From Peromyscus leucopus (lineage: Eukaryota; Chordata; Mammalia; Rodentia; Cricetidae), in assembly GCF_004664715.2 (NCBI RefSeq), contig NC_051072.1, forward strand, positions 40,791,142 through 40,855,141: a stretch of 64,000 nt of DNA. The letters run 5' to 3'. Below, piece after piece: positions 33,576-44,707 of the stretch (the stretch's first letter is position 1; every line of letters begins with the position of its first letter). The position numbers and the translations under genes were made by a program. Below the pieces are notes generated by a model. That model had not been told where the DNA came from. It was given only the letters and a program-made list of their open reading frames with translations, and did not search any database.

Positions 33576-34186
33576 TTCTGACAGTGGACAACCGAGCAGG
33601 GGCCACTCTGGAACTAGCTGTCGGGAGCACTCTGGGGTCACTATCACCGCCCTCGCAACTTACCAGGAGGAAAAGCGGTCACAAGCAGAAAGGAGTCTGT
33701 AAAGATTTGGGTTGTGATGTTACCAGAAGAGTCTTATTTTCAAATTCGGCACAATCTGGGTGTCACCGGTACAGAATCCCTTGGCCTGTTGCCGCGAGGT
33801 GGCTCCATGGATTTTTGCAGTTAAGATCGCCGTGGTATATTTGCTCACAACCAAGGAGGTTGGAACTTGTAAGGCAAGCCCTATTAAGACCGGCTAATTT
33901 CCCTGAAGCCCCGGGACTGCAAATTAGGTTGCAGCCACCAGGGGTTTCGCTTGACTCAACTGCTCTCCAAGCTCGCGCTCTCTTTCTCTCTGCTGAGGCC
34001 AAACATTTAGCACACAATGCCGTCAATACCGTCAAATGAGATAATGAATGTGAACAGGCTTGGTAAGAGTCCCCCTCGCTGCAGGGGACCAAAGGCTGAC
34101 AGCGCTGATGGGGAAAATATAGACAGTTGCAGGCTGAGCCAGCCTCAAGGACCAGGGGAGAGAATTACTCCAAGACCTTAGCTTTG
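33576..34186. other. Repeat-free DNA with candidate CTCF sites
   Basis: Moderately CpG-containing unique DNA. The 151-codon frame at 33584-34039 has no recognisable domain. Best explained as regulatory or unconstrained intergenic DNA. Confidence 0.4.
33792..33805 (+). promoter_or_regulatory. Candidate CTCF site
   Basis: CCGCGAGGTGGCTC matches the CTCF core CCGCGNGGNGGCAG at all but the last two positions. A weaker same-strand match CCACCAGGGGTTTC lies 143 bp downstream at 33935-33948. Confidence 0.5.

Positions 34187-34188
<2 letters not shown>

Positions 34189-34272
<84 letters not shown>
34189..34272. repeat. Compound (TC)n(TG)n microsatellite
   Basis: About 25 TC units followed directly by about 17 TG units. 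Confidence 0.95.
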
Positions 34273-34273
<1 letters not shown>

Positions 34274-34849
34274 CAGTAGTTGGGACTGAGCCCAAGTTTT
34301 TGCACACTCTCTCCAACAGAGATATATCCCCAGATGGTTTCCCTCTGGGCAGCAGGAAACAGCAGCTTTCTTGTACGGAGACAGAGAGTGGGCCTTGCAA
34401 GTCACCTAGCCCACAAGTGGGATGGACAGACAAGAGCAAAGAGGGAAGGCCAGGAAGTAACCACATCCCGGAAGGAGGGCAGCAAATAATAAAGCTGCAG
34501 GTGCAGTCCGGCTGAGGGGGCCTCGGAGACCCAGGCTAAGAAACGCACAGACTCTGATGGGCCGAGCCACTGCAGTCCAGAGCTGGTGGAAAGCCCTTTG
34601 AAGGCCTGCAGGGCCACTCGCCCAGGGGCACATCTGTAGTTAAGAGAGCACAGTTCAGAGCAGCCTGCCTGCCACCACATGCCTGGAGCAGACACATAGG
34701 AAGAACTAAAGAAATGAAGTCAGAAGTCTAGGATTAATGTCCCGCCACAGAGGTATACAGGAGCTGGTTCACAAGAGCCGCAGATTCAGTCATGTCAGAT
34801 TTGGACCAGATGTTGCTGGAATGCACCCCAGAACTGGCAAATGAGAGGG
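34273..34849. other. Unique DNA
   Basis: No gene or repeat recognised; frames below 100 codons on both strands overlap one another. Confidence 0.45.
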
Positions 34850-34985
34850 GGCTGGTGAGAGAAGTCAATGGGCAAAGGCACTTGCTGTCAAGGCCGAGGA
34901 CCTGAATTCAGTTCCTGCCACCACATGGTGGGGGAGGAAACTGGTTCCTGAGAATGGTTCTCTGACCTTCACATGCGCGCGCGCG

Positions 34986-35034
<49 letters not shown>
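34850..35034 (+). mobile_element. B2-superfamily (B3-like) SINE with (GC)n(CA)n tail
   Basis: tRNA-like head, 'cctgaattcagttcctgcca', 'ccacatggtgggggaggaaa' and 'tggttctctgaccttcacat', then about ten GC and about twenty CA dinucleotides (34974-35032). Confidence 0.8.
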
Positions 35035-35036
<2 letters not shown>

Positions 35037-35800
35037 CAGAGTCCTAACCCAGCAGTTCAGATGTTGGTGACCACATACCCCTGTCCGTCCAGAGTCCCCT
35101 GCTCCAGCATCCTGTCTGGGTTAGCTTTTACTCTGCTCTGTTTCATTCTCATGATGGTCCTAGTTTAGAAGACATATGATGGCTACTTGACCCAGGTCTG
35201 CTCTCCCTGCTCAATTGTTTCAGGTTGGCAGCCATCACCCCAGAGTATCCCATGATCTGTCTTCCTCTCCAGCTCCTGAGAGCTCCATCCCCTTCCCAGG
35301 GCACATCACAAGATGGCTGTATCAGCTCTAGACCTCATACCCTCACACCACTCCCTCCAGGGGGACAGAAAAATTCTCCCCACCCCACCCCGGCGTCTCC
35401 AACATAGCCTCTGCACCCTCGGAGTCACTGTCTATCACCAATCCCTTGGCTGTCCCGTGGCCATTCTACTTCGAAAAAAATGCACTGGATGGTGGAATTA
35501 GTACTAAATGCTCCAATAGTAGGTGGGAGGCACTTCTACACAAATGGAGCATGGAGAATGAGGAAGGGGTAAATGTCCCATGGAAAAGCGAGTATCTGTT
35601 GGCACCGGCAGGGGAAGGTAGCTAATGGTGTACCGTATGGCACAGTAACAGAAACGCTGGAGTGGAAACTGGTCCACCTGGCCGTGAGCTCCTCCGCTAA
35701 CTAGTGTTTGAAGGGTAGACTAGCTGTTGCATAGTTTCTGCCTCGGTTTCCCCTTAGGGAGAGTGGGATTTTAGAGTCAGTTTCCCGCTGAATGTTTGAT
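35035..35800. other. Unique DNA, no gene recognised
   Basis: No repeat family; short frames without domains. Confidence 0.45.
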
Positions 35801-36570
35801 GTGTGACTATATTCTCTCAGTCCTCAGGGTTACCAGTTCCAGCCTCCCTTCCCCCAGGTTTTCTCTCTAAGGGAAAGACAACTTACCTTGGCTTGGTTTC
35901 TAATGTTAAACAACCTTGCAACATCAGTGGGGGTTTGAAATATGCCATTGTTCCTATTATGTCATATTCTTTAACTAGCCAACTTTCCCTACAGTTTACA
36001 ACTTCTGTCAGACCCCGGGAAGATTTGCTTTTAGATTTTTTTTCCCTGTGAACAAAACAAGTCATAAAACCAGATTTATATTATGGTTTCCTTACAGTTG
36101 CATTTCACCCCAAGTTTCTTAAATCAAGGAATTGACGAACATAATGGCCGAATGAATGAGACGCGGCAGCGATGAATGACTGCCTTTAGCAAACCGAGAG
36201 GAGCCTTATTATTTAAATATTCCTGGGTACATTAAGTGGAGCGAACGGCTTGGAATCAAACGTGAGAGAAACGGGCGGTCAAGTAAAGAAAATGCCACCA
36301 AGCTGTAAATAAAATATGAAACTGGCTCCGGAAGGAAGCATTGCCGTGAAGTCAAACACTGATATATGGTCCATAATTGTGGGACGTTTGTAAAAAGGTG
36401 ACATGACACCTGTCAATTACCCACAGCAGCCAGGAAATGTAGATTACATGAATAATTCAGCAACCCAGTGCCCTTTGTTGCTAAGCTGTCTAAGCCCAGA
36501 TCCATAAAATAACTACCGATATGAAAGAGAGAAGGATGTTTCAATTTTAAGAACCTTCCATTACACGCAG
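35801..36570. promoter_or_regulatory. Strong candidate developmental enhancer / conserved non-coding element
   Basis: No mobile element inside. Transcription-factor-like words cluster: 'cacctgtcaattacccac' (36409), 'gtacattaagtggagcg' (NKX-like TTAAGTGG), 'gctgtaaataaaatatg' (FOX-like), 'gccctttgttgctaag' (SOX-like), 'attacatgaataattcag' and 'gggaccctt'-free AT-rich spacers. This density of specific, non-repetitive AT-rich words is typical of deeply conserved elements. Conservation itself cannot be seen here. Confidence 0.45.
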
Positions 36571-36792
36571 AGGGTGTTTTGAGGGTGGTTTCTTCATACA
36601 GCTGTGCTCCAGCTCTGTACTAGCGGCTGAATAATTAACAGATGAGCCTTTTTCATGTGGAGCAAATGCGGGGGCTTGGGCTCCAAAAACTTTACACATC
36701 CTACAAGAATCTGCGGGATCATAAATATATTATTATGTACCTCATCGTCTCGTCCTCCCAAATAGCGTGTGTTCTTTTAAAAAGACTATCTC

Positions 36793-36922
36793 AGGACTGG
36801 GTGTGATGGTACGTGTCTGTCATCCTATCACTCAAGGGATGGATCACAAGGCAGAAGGATCACAAGTTCAAGGTCACCTGCTGATAGTGAACCCATTTCA
36901 AAACACAAACAAACAAACAAAA
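36793..36922 (+). mobile_element. Diverged B1/B4-like SINE
   Basis: 'gactgggtgtgatggtacgt', 'aaggatcacaagttcaaggt' and an 'aaacaaacaaacaaaag' tail in B1 order. Confidence 0.65.
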
Positions 36923-37394
36923 GAACCATTAATTGTGTGAGTGTATGAGGTGTAATGTGATAACAATATTTGTACTTAATAGGTAATGATCACGTAAGAG
37001 CTTTGAAAAGGGCCAAGTTGGAGTTTTTATTTTAGATTCATGCTAATTGTAGAATATTGCATTTGAAAGGTCACTCAGAGACAGCCTAGCGGTGGTTTCC
37101 AGAAGCTAATGAGAAAAGCTAATGGCGCAGCTCAATGTAGAACACTGATGTGCTTAGCATATTCAATCCCACCCTTAGTATACAAGGAAGGACAAAGCTA
37201 CACCAAGTGTCTTGTCTAGAAGGCAACAGAACCCTGTAAGAAAACCTTAGGTGAATGTCCAAGCAGGAAAAAGTGACATTGTCTTCACTAATTCTAGGGG
37301 TGCTGTTAGAGTTATAGACATCTAGTCAACCTACTTAGTGGTCCCTACTCGATAACTTACTCCCCGCCTTTTGAAAGTATCTACATGATGCAAA

Positions 37395-37512
37395 CATTCC
37401 ATTTCAAGGATGAGGCAAAACAAGGACCCTGAGAGATGAAGGAGCTTGCTGAAACTCCAGAACCAGGTAGTGGTGGAGCTGGAAGGGGAAGCCAGCCTCA
37501 GACTTGCAAGCA
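37395..37512 (-). mobile_element. MIR SINE fragment
   Basis: Antisense MIR core: 'ccatttcaaggatgaggcaa', 'aaggaccctgagagatga', 'ggagcttgctgaaactccag' and 'aggtagtggtggagctgg'. Confidence 0.65.
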
Positions 37513-39027
37513 AGACACACGAGCATGTACAGCTTGTTTACATGGCCACACAAGCATCCAGGATTTGGAGACATACCAGTTCTGTGGCTCTCAGGACCTG
37601 ACAAGAGAGCTAGAGGGATGAGAATAACTGACTTCTTCCATGTGTGACTGGGGCCTCCTTTCTTTCCTTTCTTTCTCTCTCCTCCACAGCCATGTTAGGC
37701 ACAGGGTCAGAGGTCACAGTCCAGGTTGCAGGTGAGGCCTTCGGATGCCCAGGGGACCAGGCAGGGAGTGACAGGGAACTGAACGGAACCTTTCCTCTAA
37801 CCCACCTGCTTCCCTGGGCTGCTGTCAGAGAAGCCTCATTGGAGACAGCAGCAGAGGTGGCAGATTTGGGAGCCTGCCCAGCCAACACCCTGGGGACAAT
37901 TTTCCCACCTCCACAAGGATGGTTGATTCTTCGTAGCTTCCTTCTAGCAGATAAAGAGAGCCAAAACCTGGTTCCATTTCAGAATTTGTACAGAAAAAAA
38001 AAAAAAAACCCACTTCATTACTACGTATAGCCATCCCCATTTTTCAGGGGCCCATGACTTTCTCCATTTTCTTTCTCCTCACTTTTCAGGTGAGGTCTGA
38101 CCCTCTTTAGGATGCGCTTTCAGTCCTGTGTGCGTCCACTGATGCTCTGGCACAGGCTTTCTCTAATGCTTGCCATTTTCCTCTCAACTGGTAGCCATTT
38201 TCCTCTCAACTGGTAGTCTATAGCAGTTCGGCTTCTAGGAAGCTAACCTGTGAGAAAGTTCAATGGCTATGCCAAGTGCAGGGTACCTACACCTCGAGCC
38301 TTCTGGATTGATGTCTTTGCTATCAGTCACCACGTGTGGAACAGACATGATATGAGTTCTGCATAGAGATGATAGTGCATTTCGTGTTTATTGTAAAGAT
38401 CGGAGGTTGAGAGCTTTCTGCTTTAATTCTGACGCTCTCAACTACAGGAAAGCAGGAGATAGCAAGCATCTTGATGTTATCCTGCCTGGAGACCGCTTCT
38501 CTCAGTCCATATGTCGCAGTATCCTTTTGACGGCAAAGCTGGGAGTTTCTTCCAACAAATGGAGGTAGTTATTAAATGAGCCAATGATGGTCTAAACTAA
38601 TTAATGCCATTCTAATAATGCTTAAATGTCTCTCAAGGGGAACCTGGAAAGCTCTTTCATAGAAAGAAACTAGAGGAGCGTAAGCTGCGAATGAGAGTCT
38701 TGGTAATGGATTTACCTTCCTGAACCTCAGGCTCATTGACTGGGATTTGGGTTTTACAATGAGGGAAATGGTGTCTATCTATGGGAAAGCTGTGACAAGA
38801 TAGGTACCTTGTTTGCCTGGCAAAGCCCTTGCCCAGCTGTGTTACAGCCTGGAATTTCAAGAAAACTGGGATGAAATAAAGGCTTATGTCTCAGGTCTTC
38901 ACTGTGTACATGATGCCAGAGCTGGATGAGAGTTAAGCAGGGGAGGAGGAATGTCCCAAGCAAGACAGATAGATGGTCAGGCCACTACTTAGGACCGCCA
39001 TACTGAGAAAATATAAACAAAACACTC
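37513..39027. other. Unique DNA, no gene recognised
   Basis: Includes a perfect 22-bp tandem duplication (38172-38215) and an A run (37995-38009). The 38460-38630 part is AT-rich with 'actaattaatgccattcta' and 'ataatgcttaaatg' and may be a small conserved element. A 128-codon frame at 37644-38030 shows no domain. Confidence 0.4.
38172..38215. repeat. Perfect 22-bp tandem duplication
   Basis: The unit beginning 'gccattttcctctcaactgg' occurs twice head to tail without a mismatch, suggesting a recent event. Confidence 0.95.
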
Positions 39028-39032
39028 AGTTA

Positions 39033-39450
39033 GTGTGCTGGATAGTTTTATGTCAACTTGAGAGATGCCAAAGTCATCTGAGAGGCGGGAACCTCAATTA
39101 AGAAATGCCTTCCGAAGATCAGGTTGTAGTCAGACTGTAAAACATTTTCTTAATTAGTGATTGAGGGAGGAGGTCTCAGCTCATTGTGGGTGGTACTATT
39201 TCTGGGCTGGTGGTCCTGGGTTCTATAAGAATGCCAGTTGACCAAGACATGGGGAGCAAGCCAGTAAGCAGCACTCCTCCATGACCTCTGCATCTGCTCT
39301 TGTCTCCAGGTTCCTGCCCTGTTTGAGTTACTGTCCTGGCTTCCTTCAATGATGAACAGTGATTTGGAAGTATAAGCCAAATAAACCCTTTCCTCCTCAA
39401 CTTGATTTATGATTATGGTATTTCATGGCAGCAATAGAAAACCCTGACTA
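39033..39450 (+). mobile_element. Rodent LTR-like interspersed repeat, copy 2
   Basis: Starts 'gtgtgctggatagttttatg' and continues with 'gtcaacttgagagatgcc', 'cctcaattaagaaatgcc', 'ggttctataagaatgccag' and 'aagccaaataaaccctttcc' (containing AATAAA). It ends 'aaccctgacta'. The 5-bp 'agtta' on each side is a possible target-site duplication. Confidence 0.75.
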
Positions 39451-39849
39451 AGTTAACTTTCAATTTCAGGTAAAAGACAAAGAATTTGTTTAACCATACC
39501 AATATGCCATGTGATATTTTGGGTTGGCTGGCATAAAGAAAGTATTAGTGGTTTGTCGGGAAATCAAAGTTAACTGGGTGTCAAGTATTTTATATGGCAT
39601 CTCTGTTCGTGCTTGCAGTGATGAATCGTTTGATCCTGTGAGACTCTCTGCAAAGTCTTGGTACTGACTCATGTATGCCAGCATGTTAGCTTCTTGAAGC
39701 ACTTCCGGTCTGCTCGGGTTCCTATTCGACCTGCAGCGCTAGATGAGGTGCTGCTGCTTGTGTTTTTTGCAGGAGGCTGGTCAGAACTGACAGCAGACAG
39801 ATACCAAGGGGCTTTAGGAAGAGTGGAGTCTGTGGCCCAGAGCACCAAC

Positions 39850-39932
39850 CTTAGATCTGGGGTGTTTCAGCTTCAATCCCAGCTCTGTTATTTACTCCAA
39901 AGGCTTTGGATCTCAGTTAACTCATTCAAAAA
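39850..39932 (+). mobile_element. MIR SINE fragment
   Basis: 'cttcaatcccagctctgtta', 'tttactccaaaggctttgga' and 'tctcagttaactcattc' match the MIR core. Confidence 0.65.
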
Positions 39933-39936
39933 AAAA

Positions 39937-40017
39937 GGAGAAGAAGAAGAAAAAGAAGAAGAAGAAGAAAGAAAGAAAGAAAGAAAGAAAGGAAGGAAGG
40001 AAGGAAGGAAGAAGGAA

Positions 40018-40089
<72 letters not shown>
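39937..40089. repeat. GA-rich microsatellite (GAA, GAAA, GGAA units)
   Basis: About 150 bp of pure purine on the plus strand, with mirror symmetry that could form triplex DNA. The Lys/Glu- and Phe/Leu-rich frames are repeat translations. Confidence 0.95.
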
Positions 40090-40090
<1 letters not shown>

Positions 40091-40200
40091 GTGGATCTCT
40101 GAGTTCAAGGCCAGCCTGGTCTACAGAGCAAGTTCCAGGATAGCCAGGACTACAGAGAGGAACCCTGTCTCAAAAAAAAAACAAAACAAAACAACAACAA
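40090..40200 (+). mobile_element. 5'-truncated B1 SINE
   Basis: Begins at 'ggtggatctctgagttcaag' of B1, continues to 'gaaccctgtctc' and a tail of A and AAAAC units. It directly abuts the purine repeat. Confidence 0.85.
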
Positions 40201-40962
40201 AAACAAAATGGATACAATAAGACAAACAAACAAACAAAACCACTCACATAGAATTCTGATGTGAATGAAAAACTCTTAGGGAGTTCTTGAGGCAGCCGGA
40301 ATATCTGCTGTAGATATCCCAACCACGGCAGCTTGGCAGACTCATATGCCTTGAACACCTGGTAACTGCGCTGCCAGACTTCGATCAATGCTTAAAATAC
40401 ATACATTTTCCCCATCGTCACCTCGTCTATCTGGTTGTTCTTCAGCACTGGTGAGAATTATGTTCTGCTTTAATTATGCTCTTTTACATAATCAGGAGGA
40501 ACCCCAGGTTTTCTACGACCCACTGAACACGTGGCTCCCCCTTCAGAAGCAGCTAGATTCCCTGAACTTCTCACTTCTCTTTTTAGCCGGTGTCCTCCAC
40601 CTGGTACCTATGGCCCACTCAGCTGGACATTGTTCTTTGACATCACGGTCCTCCTGTGCATCCACAGTGTAGCAAAATCAAATCCTTCTTGCTAAGGGGA
40701 CTACAAAGTCCACTACAGCTCTACATAGCGAGGCTAACTCTTTTGGCCCAGTGTCCATTTTTTAACTCTTCAAGTAGACTTCTGGAAATGCTGATATTTG
40801 AAACCCAGCTTCAAATCCCAAATTCCTGAAAGATTCTGCTTACTGGAGACATTTCCCTCTTCACCCTCTTATTCCCCATAGTGCCAGGAGCTGGCTCCTC
40901 AGTGCTTGTGTTGGGGCCATGACAGACTTTAGCTTCAGCCATAGTCCTGAACCTCCTCCCCT

Positions 40963-41019
<57 letters not shown>

Positions 41020-42061
41020 AATGGAGAAAGAGGCCCGAGAAACCAAATGTGCCTAAGGCCGATAAAAATCTTAATGTGGTTCTGATTTTGAAAGAATAAG
41101 TTAAATAAATGGGTAAATACATAATGATTGTTAAAAAGTGCTTTTCCAGTGACAAAGTGCATGAAAAATGTGGCTTATTATTGAAAGCTGACAATTTTAT
41201 TGCTGTTGTACAATTCTCCTGCTCTGCAGGACATTATACTCTAAAGAGTTTACATTATTTTTACAAATGGAAAGATTTTCTTGGTCATACTCACATTCCT
41301 TCTTCTTTTGAAATAGAACCTTCCAGTGGCTTTACCTGAAAAAAAAAAATGTGTTTGTGTGAATGGGAAGGGCACAGTGAATATCCTAATATCATACATA
41401 ACAACCTCCCACCTCCCACCCCCCAACCCCCAAACCCCACTTTTGAGAAGCTGGATTTCCACAGAAGGTAAACCAAAGTGACCAGTGGTGGTTTTTTGTT
41501 TTTGTTTTTTTTTTTGGTTTAACTTTCACATTTCATCATTGACATCCTACATCCCTGACTCACCTCCCAGAAGTGACCTCAAGCGGTCCTAGTGCTCTCT
41601 GACACTGTCTCCTGGAGTTGGTTGCTGGCAAATGAACTCAATTTCTCTGCTGGAAGGTGTTGATGCTGGGGACACGCTGGCTCTGTGCACTTGCTAGGGT
41701 TGATGGCCGTGTTCTGATGCACCTCTCACTTAAAGAAGTGGTACTCTGGGTTTCCTTGTTGGTAAGGAGGATCCAGGTGCCTCCTTTCCTTGACGCTTTT
41801 AAGAGCCTAACCAAATAAATGGATAGTCTTTGTGTTCTCCAATCACCCTCAGTTGAATTCCTCTAAGATGTGAGCTCTTTTAAACTCTGGGGCTACAACA
41901 TGAACATAAGTGCTAGAGTTAAGGAAAAGAAAGGTCTTCAATTCTTCCTTTTCTTTCTCTTGTATGTTTTCCATGAACTGGGCTAGATTCGTTTAGCAAC
42001 AGCAAACGAGTGAGATGCACAGTTTATGAGCCCTGAGCCCTGCTCTAAACTATTGATATTC
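40201..42061. other. Unique DNA with simple repeats
   Basis: Holds (GT)n at 40965-41016, a C-rich stretch at 41405-41438 and a T run near 41504. No gene is recognised. Confidence 0.45.
40965..41016. repeat. (GT)n microsatellite
   Basis: About 26 units. Confidence 0.95.
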
Positions 42062-42435
42062 TCTCCTAGTTAGGTTTCTATTACTGTGATAAAACACCGT
42101 GGTCAAAAGCTACTGGGAAGGAAAGGGTTTATTTCAGCTTACACGTATCACAGTCTATCTTCAAAGGAAATAGGGGCAGGAACCTAAGGCAGGAACTTGG
42201 AGGTAGAAAATGAAGCAGAGACTATGGTTCCTGGATTGCTCTTCATGGCTTGCTCAACCTACTGTCTTATATACCCTAGGACACCCTGCCCAGGGACAGC
42301 ACCATCCACATCAATCATTAATCAAGACAATTATCACCACAGACTTGCCCACTGGCCAGTCTTACCAAAGCAGTTTTCACTGAAGATTCCCCATTTCCAA
42401 ATATGTCTAGGTTTGTGTTAAGTTGACAAAAAAAA
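42062..42435 (-). mobile_element. Rodent LTR-like interspersed repeat, copy 3
   Basis: Reverse complement of the family at 30.5 and 39.0 kb: 'gtttctattactgtgataaa', 'aaagggtttatttcagctta' and, at the other end, 'aagttgacaaaaaaaac'. Confidence 0.75.
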
Positions 42436-42844
42436 CAACACGATCTCATTTAAGAAGAAAATTAAACCTGATGTGATTTGTAAAGACTGCGCCAAACTAT
42501 CAAAGAAGACGTAATTGTTCTTCTTACAAGATTAAGACAAAAACTGTGACGGAGAAACCTGGCACAGGGCTCTGTCCTAGTTCAGCTCTTCCATTACACA
42601 CGTGGGTTAGTCCTCTCCACGGCTTGGCTTTCAACTGAACAGAAGGCAGAGAAGAGAGCTTGTGAAGATGGACCCAGGGCAGGGTGGTCATGAGTCAAGA
42701 TACAAGAAACAGTCAAAGAGCCGATAGTAAGAGGGTGAAGCCTTCCAGCTGTGAGGACCACCAGTTCGTATGTGCACCCCGGCAAGTGCCATTGTAAGCA
42801 CAAAGAAAGGTCACGATGGACAGCTTTGGGGGGAAAAGGCTTTT

Positions 42845-42970
42845 CTGTGCTGGGCACTATACCAAGTGATTGGATGTATATGAACTGCTTTAATCTTCCG
42901 GTGCACCAATAGGGAGCAAGGTCTCATTTTTATTACTCTCATTTGTAAGCAAAGTTACCCAGATAAAGAG
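42845..42970 (-). mobile_element. MIR SINE fragment
   Basis: 'gctgggcactataccaagtg', 'ctgctttaatcttccggtgc' and 'tctcatttgtaagcaaagtt' match antisense MIR. Confidence 0.65.
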
Positions 42971-43284
42971 GAGTTCAGTGCTGTGGTTTAAACCAACCAC
43001 AAAAGGCACATACAAGCTGAATCCCAAAACCCAGAGCTTTGGAACCTAAGGCTCTTATCAATGCTAAGAAGTAAAGGCTCCTCTATGTCTCCACTTCACT
43101 TGCAGAGAACATGAGATTTAGATGGACTAAGGAGTGTCCTCGGGGCTCTTGAGTAGGTAAATATCAGAGCAGAGAAATTTCTCCTAGCATCTGGCTTCTG
43201 AAGCAATGCATTAGCTCATTTCAGCATGCAGGCTTCCATGTTCAGTGGGTGCCTCCAGTCTGTGTGCTGATATAATTGTGACAG

Positions 43285-43768
43285 AGAAGCTGGGGAGAGA
43301 GATCAGTGGACAAAGTGATTCCTGTGAAAACAGAGATCTGAGTTTGGGTTCCCAGCACCCATGGAAAATGTCAAGTGTGGCCCTGAGCATCTGTGACCTC
43401 AGTACAGACAGGAGACTCCTCAGAGCTTGCTGGCCAGCCAGCTGAGCTGAAGTGCTCTAGGTTCAGCGAAGAGATCCTATCTCAAAAAAAAATGTGGACA
43501 CTTGGGAGCAGAGGCAGGCGATCTTTGTGAGTCTGAGGCCAGCCTGGTCTACAGAGCGAGGTCCAGGAAAGGCACAAAGCTACACAGAGAAACCCTGTCT
43601 CAAAAAATAAAAAAAAAAATGTGGAAAGCAATAAAAAAAAATATGGAACACAATTGAAGAAGACATCCTGATATTGACTTCTGAATCAGAGTGTATGCAT
43701 GAGTACACATTCCTGTAAAGCACGTGTGTTGCCACAGAAACATGGTCATGTGCATCACACACACACAC
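43285..43768 (+). mobile_element. B4-type SINE split by a B1 insertion
   Basis: The 5' part (43285-43498) has the tRNA-like head and 'ctctaggttcagcgaagag'. The 3' part (43611-43768) resumes with 'gtggaaagcaataaa', 'gaagaagacatcctgatatt' and a CA/TG tail. The insertion duplicated 'aaaaaaaaatgtgga'. Confidence 0.8.
43499..43610 (+). mobile_element. 5'-truncated B1 SINE inside B4
   Basis: Begins at 'cacttgggagcagaggcagg' and contains the cricetid 'ccaggaaaggcacaaagcta' variant. Perfect 15-bp target-site duplication at 43484-43498 and 43611-43625. Confidence 0.92.
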
Positions 43769-44704
43769 GGGGGGGAGGGAGGGGGAGTGGGGAGAGAGAA
43801 AGTGTGTGATGAAATGGTATGTGTGAGGCAGGGTGTGGAGCAGAGAGGAAACACTGTAAGAGAGAAAAAGGGGGTTTAGCTCTCAGCTCTGTGCTTTATG
43901 GAGTGGATGGACACAGCTTTCCAAGACACAAGAAGAGAAAACAAATCAGGAATTAGGTAAGGCAAAGAGGCTGAAGGCAAGCAGGGTGAGTGCTGAAAGG
44001 CAGAAAGAAGAACAAGTGAGGAAGCTGTTGAGGTAAGCCCCAAGCCTCCAGCCCAGAAGGCCAGTGGTGGGTGGTGGGCGACAGACAGCTTATGGCATGC
44101 CCAAGACCGCCTGCTGTTGGTGCAGATGATCACAGGCCCCCGCACCAGGAAGGCCCTTTCTCCACTCGGGTGACACAACACACATGTGAGGATTTTAAGA
44201 CGAGGCCCTCAGGGCTCTGTTCACAATGACAACATTGTTTGAGCCCTTTACACATGACTCAGGGTGCATTGTACATCTCACTGAAAAAAAAAAAGATGAG
44301 CTTTTACCTACAAGCACTAACGTGTTGGCCAAGTTGAAAGCGGTGCACAGTTACATAAGAACTACAAATACCTGGGGAGCAAGCACCTTGTATGGGACAG
44401 GCTGAACTCCTGGAGGCAGAGTGCCAGCGTCTCGGTTGCCAGCCGAGAATCGTTGTGGTTGGACTGGGTGTTTCGTTTTGTTTTGACCCTAGATTTTTGG
44501 CAGTGAGTCCTGAATGCCAAGTGGGGCCCCTGAACCCTGCCTGACACTGGCCTGTATTTTATAACATTATTCCTGTTTTTCTCTGTTTGAAAAAGACGGG
44601 GTTTAAAAAAAAAAACTAGGAGAAAAGAAAGAGTAATTAAAACATGTTCTGTGCAAAACACTTGTGTGCTAAGCCTATAAGAGGTGGTGTGCAAAAAACT
44701 TGTA
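43769..44704. other. Unique DNA, no gene recognised
   Basis: A G-rich tract at 43769-43792 is noted separately. Overlapping frames up to 119 codons have no domains. Confidence 0.45.
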
Positions 44705-44707
44705 TCT

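Noticed and set aside
39658..40143. 161-codon Lys/Glu-rich ORF
   Set aside because: Translation of a GAAA/GGAA array with SINE flanks.
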